A stretch of 64,000 nt of DNA from Toxorhynchites rutilus septentrionalis (taxonomy: Eukaryota > Arthropoda > Insecta > Diptera > Culicidae), in NCBI RefSeq assembly GCF_029784135.1, contig NC_073746.1:253169994-253233993 (forward strand). Reading direction: 5' to 3'. The stretch's first letter is position 1. Every line of letters begins with the position of its first letter. Positions 56,934 to 64,000 of the stretch are shown piece after piece. The notes below the pieces were generated by a model, which saw nothing but the letters and a program-made list of their open reading frames with translations, had not been told where the DNA came from and made no database searches. The translations under genes were made by a program, and so were the position numbers.

Positions 56934-57828
56934 GATTTGATACATAGTCAATGTTAAATAATGGTAGGTGGTGGAACAAATATGTGATCTTCTGCGACTG
57001 CAGAGCGTGTTAATTGCGAGAAAGGTCGCCATGAAAGCTGTTGATTTCGATCTTTTAGAAGAAGAAGAAGATCGTTCGCGCTAGGCAAGAACGATTCATG
57101 AATCAACCAACTTTTGTTACTGTTACAAAACCCCGCAAATCATTAGCCTTTTCAGTGCAATCAAAACGTTCTACCAAGAAGTGATTTGTAAAATTTTAAT
57201 GTATTCTAAAATAATGTTCGATGTGATAAATAAGTGGATTGAATAAAATACGTCCTATGTCAACAACGCCGTCGTGTACTGAACACCATCCCTTATATTT
57301 TTTTCTTCTTTCTGGCATCTCGACAAAACGATATCGGTTTTAAAGCACATTTCGAAAGCGTATATCACTCAAACCGCGCCGCATCAATCACAACAAGTGG
57401 TAGTCAGGTAATCAGTTATGTCTAGTTAGTACATTGGGTGAGACGAGTTCCCCATTCGATCTGTGTAGCTGTTATCTTGATAGTTTTTCAGTATTTTGCA
57501 AGCGTTATCGAATAACTATGTATGTGACGTATGTTACTCGTTTTCAATATTTTTGTTCACTAATCCAAAAAAAAATGAATGCAGTCCATATCCAGCATAG
57601 GTGTTATATACACATCCACATTCAATACATGAGAATAATACATATTTGAAATCCATCCACTTCAAGCTCAAAATGAAAAAAAAAGAATCCAAAGTAGCCC
57701 CTCACGATGGTACTTAAATTTTTGATGAAATGAATATTGGGAAATCAACTTACTGTAACGGCATTCAGTTTCCGATAACAGGTTTTTGTGCTACCTTTGC
57801 ATATTAAACCAAAACAATTCTGGCAAGT
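56934..57828. other. non-coding DNA, no gene seen
   Basis: A GAAGAAGAAGAAG run lies at about 57058. Nothing else is recognised. Confidence 0.4.
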
Positions 57829-57832
57829 TTAA

Positions 57833-57971
57833 CCCTTTCACTACGGCAGTGTGCTCCGCCGGAATGCTACCGCTGTACGGAGCATTGCGCCGACAAGTAT
57901 GCATATTGCACTGGTGATCAATGTGCAGTATCACCCTGATGTCGTCTATATACGACACTCGTAGAAAAAGT
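57833..57971. mobile_element. 139-bp TTAA-flanked MITE
   Basis: TTAA at 57829-57832 and 57972-57975. The left end CCCTTTCACTACG pairs imperfectly with the complement of CGTAGAAAAAGT. It is more GC-rich than its surroundings. Confidence 0.5.
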
Positions 57972-58439
57972 TTAAACACGTTTATACGAGACCTTCCACC
58001 AATATGTTTTCACTACTAAACTTCATCATGTTGTTAAATGCTGTTTTTAAATTCATCATTTTTACAGGAGATTTTCGGAAATTTTGACCATCGGTAATTA
58101 CAGTATCAGAGGGCGAATTCAAATAATCCTTGGTTAAGTGATCTAATAGAAAAAACCTTTCAGAATCGTCCATAACATTCGAGTGGCGGATAACGAACAA
58201 GCACGTAGCATGTCAATTTTCGAATTCGATTCATTTCAATTCAAATTTTGATTCAATTTCAATAGACTTTAAACGATAAAGTGTTTACTCGTAATCGAAT
58301 ATTCAAATAACGTCTTTCCCGATGTCGTATGTAGCGGTGACTCATCATTCAAATTCAATCTTTGGAGAACATACGTCGCGCGGCTCATTTTTTCGAATGG
58401 TTTTTTCTACAACTATACCAGAAGGAATAACATAATTAC
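57972..58439. other. non-coding DNA, proposed Ly6-gene intron (5' part)
   Basis: No exon is seen between the MITE and the proposed donor at 58439. Confidence 0.4.
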
Positions 58440-58491
58440 CTATTACGAGAAACAGAAATACTGTGATTAGCGCAACGCTTTGCTTATCCAT
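58440..58491 (-). CDS. proposed first coding exon (signal peptide) of the Ly6-type gene
   Basis: The minus-strand ATG at 58491 (context GCGCAATGG, a purine at -3 and G at +4) starts MDKQSVALITVFLFLVI, then a G and the donor GTAATT. The exon ends in phase 1, which is exactly the entry phase of the 31532-31764 exon, so the split codon becomes GAG (Glu). The join gives a hydrophobic leader followed by INTALG and the first Ly6 cysteines, with a plausible cleavage after ALG. Assignment depends on phase, strand and sequence logic across a 26.7-kb gap; another downstream exon could be its partner. Confidence 0.55.
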
Positions 58492-60143
58492 TGCGCAAAC
58501 GGCTCGAACCTGATCCACAGAAGAAGGCACGCAACAGTTAACATGCGCTGATGAGAGACGCGGTTGAAAAACCAATCTCAGATTATTGCGGTCGCAGTTT
58601 CCCGGTTTTATTCCCGTTAGTTGTATTCCAATAACCACGAGTAGCTTCTTCTTCCACGAGACCACGAGACTTTTCGCGCACTTGGGCAGTTATCCGAACA
58701 ATTGCTTCGTTTGTTGTGAGCGTGCTCCTTTTGGAAACAACGCGAAATTTCGTATATTTTAATTACCAATGTATTCTGCTTCGAAAATATACCGTCACTA
58801 ACATCTCATTCCACAATTCGGTGTATTAGTCATAATTGATTGCAACCGACGAAAGTCGACGCCCCGACATATACCAAAACATAAAATGTAAAACAAACGA
58901 TGACGAACGCCGCGACGTCGGAAATTTGGTCTATCTCCAATCCATTCAGCAACCGAAACGAACATCAAGGTCAGTCACATTCATATGGGCTTCCTCCTCT
59001 TCTGTGCTTCGCCAAACACAGTTGCTTTCTCTTGAACCGTCGCCTGTTTAGTATTTCAACCAGGAGAAAAACTTTCCCCTATGAACTGGATATTGTTGTT
59101 GACTTTTCTGAGCTTTACACCTTTCTATCTTTCTTTTTTTTCTCACAATATTGCAAGCAACCACTGACTGAGCCTCTCGAAACTATGCTCTGAATATCAC
59201 AAAGTAGAACTGAACACTACTTCTGCGGCCTAATCACTGCGATCGACATTAATTTCAACGGAATTCGTTGAACTGATCTGAGTGCACTGTTCAATCATTT
59301 CGCTGTTTCATCGGTCAGTATGCGCGAGATTGAATCCACGTGGGCGCGCGCGAATCACTGGCGCAATGAAAAAAAAAACAAAAATATGGGAAGAAACTTC
59401 GCGGAAGTGTTCGAATGACTGAGATGCGAACACACGTCGTCGCTGTGTTCGCTATTGTTGTTATCGTTTCGGATGCTAGGTTCGCACTAAACGCATGCTC
59501 TCTTGCCGGTTCAAATCGGGACAGGGTTGCAGCGTGTTGTAGAGTAAACAGAAAGAAGCAGAGACCGGGGCAAAGTCGAACGAAAAGCAATACACGAGAA
59601 AAACCAGTTGGGAGAAAACGGAAGATGCAAGGTGAAAAAAATATCAAAGTATTTTTGTACGTACTGCACACCGAGTTGAATGCCCGAGGAAAAAAATAAT
59701 TACGAGATATACTTTGTTGAAATCTACATCTTTGCTAATCTGTCGCCGCGAAACGCGGGATTTTTTCGCATTGTCGAATCATCACGTGTTCACCAAATGA
59801 AAAACGGATACATATTCAGTGAGCAGAATTCGAGACAAATCTCTGAACCTGTTTATCAGAATTAATTTGTTGTTAGTGGCACTCTCAGTCGAGACAGTAG
59901 CAATAGTGTTGTGGATGACTTGCAAAATTTGGACAAGATTTTGTCAACGGTATTTAAGGCAAGAAATGTTTGGGGCTGGGGGCCAACATTCAATTGATAG
60001 ATTCACAAATGTAAAATTAATTTGCATAGTTGACACAAAATTGACCAACGAAATTAACAAATTATTCGTTGTGTCGATTAATCCCTTATTCCATGAAATA
60101 GTAGATAATTTACCAAGACTTCGAAAATCAATTTCGCTTTTTC
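58492..60143. other. possible 5' UTR/promoter region, then non-coding DNA
   Basis: Directly above the proposed ATG, on the minus strand, lies a moderately GC-rich stretch to about 58740 that could be 5' UTR. A GC-rich, CG-containing block at about 59320-59700 has overlapping open frames on both strands without recognisable homology. No TATA/Inr pair was placed. Confidence 0.35.
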
Positions 60144-60487
60144 TGTCCACTAATTACAACGGACGAATGTAAAGTAAAATCTACGTGAAATACACTCTAA
60201 TATATTATCCTTGATCAAATTGTATATCAAATCTGAAATCTTATGACCTGATATTGCTTGTTGGCATTACTCTCAGAGTACAAAAACAAAATTTCACCTC
60301 ATTTGTTACAAATGTTGCATCGTAGATTTTGTTTTTGTACTCTATTATATACAGAGAGTGATGCCAACAATCAAGATCAAGTCATAAGATTTCAGGTTTG
60401 ATATGCAATTTGATCAAGGGTAGTACATATATTAAAGTGCATTTCACGTAGATTTTACTATTCATTCGTCCGTTGTAGTAAGTGGAC
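60144..60487. repeat. 344-bp foldback element with arms of about 150 bp
   Basis: The left arm (60144-60293) and right arm (60326-60487) are inverted complements over nearly their full length. Outer words TGTCCACTAATTACAACGG and CCGTTGTAGTAAGTGGACA pair, as do TAAAATCTACGTGAAAT with ATTTCACGTAGATTTTA, and GAGTACAAAAACAAAAT with ATTTTGTTTTTGTACTC. The loop is about 32 bp. The right arm carries a 10-12 bp insertion. There is no coding capacity. Confidence 0.92.
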
Positions 60488-61032
60488 AAAATATTTTACC
60501 ACCTCCGAAAATGGCCTCCTAATGTTGCAGTGTATGGCTTTCATTGATCCAAGAGCATTATTTCCTTCGGCGAGATATAAAAACGCGATTCAGGTAGAGT
60601 TTTATAATCCATGTTCAATGTATGGTTTTTGCGTATCACATCCATTTACCGAAACCCTGAATGATACTGAATGGATTTACAGAATTTATTGAAAAGCATC
60701 ATGAATGACTGCCCAACGTCAATCAATTGTAAAGACACCAAAGTCGTATGTAGGGGTATCAATGATCCCAAACATCGCTGCATGGTAAATTACGTTATCA
60801 CGCTAGATTGCCCTCCAAAGCTTCCTGATGCTAACCAACATCTGAGCCTGTATTAATATGTACACCGTTTTTGCCGGCACTCTTCCTGGTAAATTTCTTT
60901 GTTAATTGTACCTGTGGTGATAGAAGATATTGACTTTTTTGCCAAAGGTGCAGATCACTTGCCAAACAACATATTTTTTGGGGAATTTCGTCAACTTTTT
61001 TATCCTAAAGTATTCAGGTGTTGCATTTCTAC
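60488..61032. other. non-coding DNA, no gene seen
   Basis: No recognisable feature apart from the 61025-61032 target octamer. Confidence 0.4.
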
Positions 61033-62556
61033 TAGAGATGAAATGGATATCCGGTAACTATCCGGTATCCGGCCTATCCGGACATTATTTGCTATCCGGC
61101 CAGATACCAGATAGTAACTCACTATCCGGCCGAAAATCGGATATTTGAAAAAAAAAATTCTATATTTGCATATAAACATCATTCACACGGGAATAAAAAT
61201 AAGATGTGATTACTGACATGTCAAAATGTTATTGAAATTGAATTATTATCAACTCATGTCATCAAAGTTTTATGCAGCTCCATCGCATTCATTTCGTTTA
61301 AGGGGGTAGTACACTATGAACATCATAAAAAATATGTGATTTTCGCGATTTTTTTCAACGAGAAAATAAATTACTACGATTAATCTGATATCACAGTTTA
61401 TTAGGTGTATATTACTTAACAAACAAAAAAAAAGTCAATTGGAATGTCCCGTGAATAGCCGCAACCAATTTGTTGAACCCTTGCAGCCAAAACCTTGTAA
61501 ACTGGTGGGTGTTCTACAAGTTTTTCTAGTGGACCGATATCAACCAATGATTTTTTTACATATCTTGGATATATTTTCTGTCATCGTACGTAGAATTTTT
61601 TTCAAAATATTGATTTTAGACGAAATGGCGACATTTTTTGTAAAAAAAAGCGTTTTTGCCTCAAAAAATCGAGACAAAAACATTCACCAAAATTTTATTT
61701 TTCAAAATATCGAAAAAATCTTACGTACGAAATTTCAGGGAAAATTAATGGAGAATTTGGGAAAACCTATTTCATCGAAATCAGTTGGACCGTTCCGGAG
61801 GTAGAACTCCCACCAGTTTGCAAAACATGGTTTCGAGAAAAACGCGTTTTAAATTTTGGATTCGCGCTTCTTAAGCAAAGACTTAGGTCCACTAATCGGT
61901 TTGCAACTTTGGAACGGTGCATCGGACAAACCTGGGACAAAAACTTCAGTAAAGTAGACATCCCAGAGAACATTTTAGGCCAGAAATATATTTTTTAATT
62001 GTTTCAAGTTTCCGTAGTGTACTACCCCCTTAACGTTTCGTTGAAGACCGCAATGAGCTGTCATTATCAGAAGATTCGTCTCAAGATATTTTTGTAATAT
62101 GATTTTGATTTTAATGATTTTCTGTCTGTCTGTTTACGTTTCGAGAACACCTAAATGGTCTGACCTGAATCTCGGGTCTAAAAAGGTTACAATCAGATAA
62201 TTTTGATCTTCTTCTAAATAGTTTAAACGACCTCTACAGCATTTAAATATGTTCTCATACGAAGTAAGTTCGGTGTCCTTCGTGCAGTCTCGTCCTTATC
62301 CAAATACTTTTTTGATGCAGGAACTTGTGGAGTTATCTCCAATATATGAAAGCCCAACACACTTCTCCACCAAGCCTAACAGTTGTGTTGATTTCTCTCT
62401 TACATTTAACACTTTATTTGCACCATGTCACATGCCCTTCTCTCAATTTTGTATTTGCTAATAAAGGGCCTAATATCCGGCTATCCGGCCTCGAAGCTGA
62501 CCGGATATCCGGTATCCGGTATCCGACCAAACCGCTATCCATCCGTTTCATCACTA
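61033..62556. mobile_element. 1.5-kb hAT-type non-autonomous element
   Basis: The 8-bp target duplication ATTTCTAC occurs at 61025-61032 and 62557-62564. Terminal repeats are TAGAGATGAAATGGAT and ATCCGTTTCATCACTA (14 of 16 paired). Subterminal regions are packed with TATCCGG: six on the left (61048-61130) and four on the right (62473-62520), as expected for transposase-binding arrays. There is no transposase. A TTAA-flanked element is nested at 61302-62029. Confidence 0.9.
61302..62029. mobile_element. 728-bp TTAA-flanked (piggyBac-type) MITE, nested
   Basis: TTAA at 61298-61301 and 62030-62033. Inverted ends GGGGGTAGTACACTA and TAGTGTACTACCCCC are perfect over 15 bp. The interior is AT-rich with one chance open frame (61439-61804) that has no family signature. 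Two unique half-sites of the host hAT element flank it. Confidence 0.88.
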
Positions 62557-62564
62557 ATTTCTAC

Positions 62565-63656
62565 TCACTGCAGTATAAAAAGTCAGTCCTGAGAGTTGTT
62601 TCAAATCTTCCAGAACGTAAGATGCATGGTCCGTAACAATGCATTAAAACTCCGGTCAAAGAATCGCAATACAGTTTTCGATCCGGTAATTTCGCTGTTG
62701 AATTTTGTTCATCGTTTTTTAACTTTGTATAACTTCAGTCCAGAACGTTTCTTTGACTTTTGGATGAATCCTGGCAACATTCCTTTCTTCCGAGCCACAG
62801 TTCAAATCGAGAGGTTCCTCTCCAGCATATTCTTCACCTTTTTGTCCATAAACGTGTGGATCGCGTCCAATATTTTTGCCACTTCTTGGTTTTCCTTCGA
62901 TGGTCAAAATGCTCAGAAAATATTTTAACATACTGTGAAAAGTAAATTTGTGCAAATTATTTTTCTTCAAGTTTACGTATCGAAAGGTCAGGATTTTAGC
63001 TACGGGTTACAAGATCCGGTCGTACACCATACCTCTATAGCTTTTCAGGCGGATAAAAATCGGAGAAGTGACTGTCACCGATCTATATTTCTATATTTCC
63101 TATAGAAAGTAGACACTTTAACCATGAAAATTTCAAAAGTTCAGGACTGTAGCAGGTTCTATACCTGAGATATCGAGAATAAAGATGAAAAATGACAAAA
63201 AAATAATAATTTTTCGAAAAAAGGGAATTTAAAAAAACATTATCATAATAACAGAATAACCTATATATTGTTATAAAGGTTATTGATAAGGCTTTCCGAA
63301 AAAATGTGATTAAGTGGATTTATAGGTAAAAATAAGAAGATAGAGCTTAAGAAAAATAAGAAAATAAGTATAAAAACCATAATTTCAACATTATTGATCG
63401 GTATCTTTTTACTCCCAGAATCTCCCGTGCTGGGACCTGGTTCCTAGGTATATACTAACAAATTCGAAAGAATATTGCTGTGACGAACTATGACGAAGCG
63501 TTTTATAGCGTTTTGAAAATTTGTATATTTTGTATATCCCTATTTGTATCCTATAGGGAATATACAGAATCAAAAACATTTTCAACAATTTTTTTCTTTT
63601 TCCCCCATTTTAAGACTGGGTACCCTAATGGGCAAATAACAAAATACGGGTCTAAT
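62565..63656. other. non-coding DNA, no gene seen
   Basis: No recognisable feature. Confidence 0.4.
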
Positions 63657-64000
63657 TTTGACGTAGGACTACGTCTTTCATTTCTATACCGGGGTGTAAA
63701 ATCAAAGTTTCGAAAACGAAAGCGTTACGCCGGACACCGAGATTTTGGGCGTTAATAGCTCTTAAACAACTGAACGAAATGGTATGATACACACTTCATT
63801 CGAAAGATAAAATGTCTACGCGTTATATACTTGTTACTTTTTCATCCAAAAACTTGTTTCAATAGCCTTAAAATTGCTTTCAAAACAGGCTATTGAAATC
63901 ACCAATCGGTATATAAGCGAGCGCCGCTCGGAAATCCACTCAGTTCTAATTGAACAGCGATTGGAGCATGTTGTGGCTGTTGTGGTGAAGCTCTTCGTTT
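63657..64000 (+). mobile_element. GACGTAGGACTACGTC-family repeat running off the right edge
   Basis: TTTTGACGTAGGACTACGTC starts the same way as the elements at 1758 and 51098. GACGTAG-GA-CTACGTC (63660-63675) is a 7-bp-arm palindrome. Downstream are a second hairpin (TTTCAATAGCC at 63857-63867 with its complement at 63888-63898) and a core promoter at 63902-63945. Whether promoter and repeat end belong to one element cannot be told from this window. Confidence 0.55.
63902..63945 (+). promoter_or_regulatory. pol II core promoter: CCAAT, TATA box, initiator
   Basis: CCAAT at 63902-63906, TATATAAG at 63910-63917 and the arthropod initiator TCAGTT at 63940-63945 are correctly spaced: the TATA start lies 32 bp before the initiator A at 63942. 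No DPE is evident. The transcript would run off the right edge; no start codon with a convincing frame is seen in the remaining 58 bases. Confidence 0.6.

Noticed and set aside
58836..59193. Overlapping plus-strand open frames of 71 and 97 codons
   Set aside because: No recognisable domain; likely 5' flanking or UTR sequence of the opposite-strand gene.
59415..59699. 94-codon frame with a signal-peptide-like start (MRTHVVAVFAIVVIV)
   Set aside because: The opposite strand is open over the same GC-rich stretch, the rest of the peptide is basic and unrecognisable, and no splice or promoter evidence supports it.
61439..61804. 121-codon open frame
   Set aside because: It lies inside the non-coding TTAA-flanked MITE, is low-complexity in composition and shows no family signature.

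Overview
The window looks like repeat-rich mosquito (culicine, probably Aedes) nuclear DNA. It is AT-rich and has few exons, separated by tens of kilobases of transposon debris. The retrotransposons are of the I/LOA type known from mosquitoes, the tRNA-headed SINEs resemble the Aedes Feilai family, and there are Tc1/mariner, hAT and TTAA-target elements. All family names come from recognising motifs by eye; no search was run.

Host genes. (1) 9327-9543 (+): a probable last coding exon of an unidentified gene. (2) 25102-25422 and 25486-25901 (+): two consecutive exons encoding the coiled coil and BTB domain of an ANKFY1/Rabankyrin-5 orthologue. No ankyrin or FYVE exon follows in the remaining 38 kb. 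(3) Minus strand: three exons at 58440-58491, 31532-31764 and 31200-31412 assemble in phase into a ten-cysteine Ly6/uPAR-type secreted protein of about 165 residues, with an intron of about 26.7 kb. (4) 50264-50371 (+): a weak candidate exon. If the ANKFY1 gene is intact, the Ly6 gene lies antisense inside one of its introns.

Mobile DNA. 1-7512 holds a minus-strand I/LOA-type retrotransposon that has lost its 3' end, is split by a 1.4 kb insertion, and is joined to a second fragment of a closely related copy. 14799-20792 is a full-length relative with a perfect 12-bp target duplication. Relics of the same family lie at 8220-8600 and 41770-42170. 21490-23575 is a jockey-type reverse transcriptase relic split by a TA-flanked inverted-repeat element. 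10690-11220 is a Tc1-like and 41125-41580 a mariner-like transposase relic. 43432-47307 is a long hAT-type region containing a broken ZBED-type transposase. 34726-37876 is a head-to-tail concatemer of tandem-repeat elements, with a lone relative at 13775-14494. Short non-autonomous elements with readable ends occur at 39369, 42344, 51098, 53899, 54976, 55660, 57833, 61033 and 61302; the last is nested inside the one before it.

The genes do not form a pathway. What stands out is how many insertion boundaries can be read, the recoding-type lesions shared by two retrotransposon copies, several long hairpins, and a well-spaced core promoter at the right edge.
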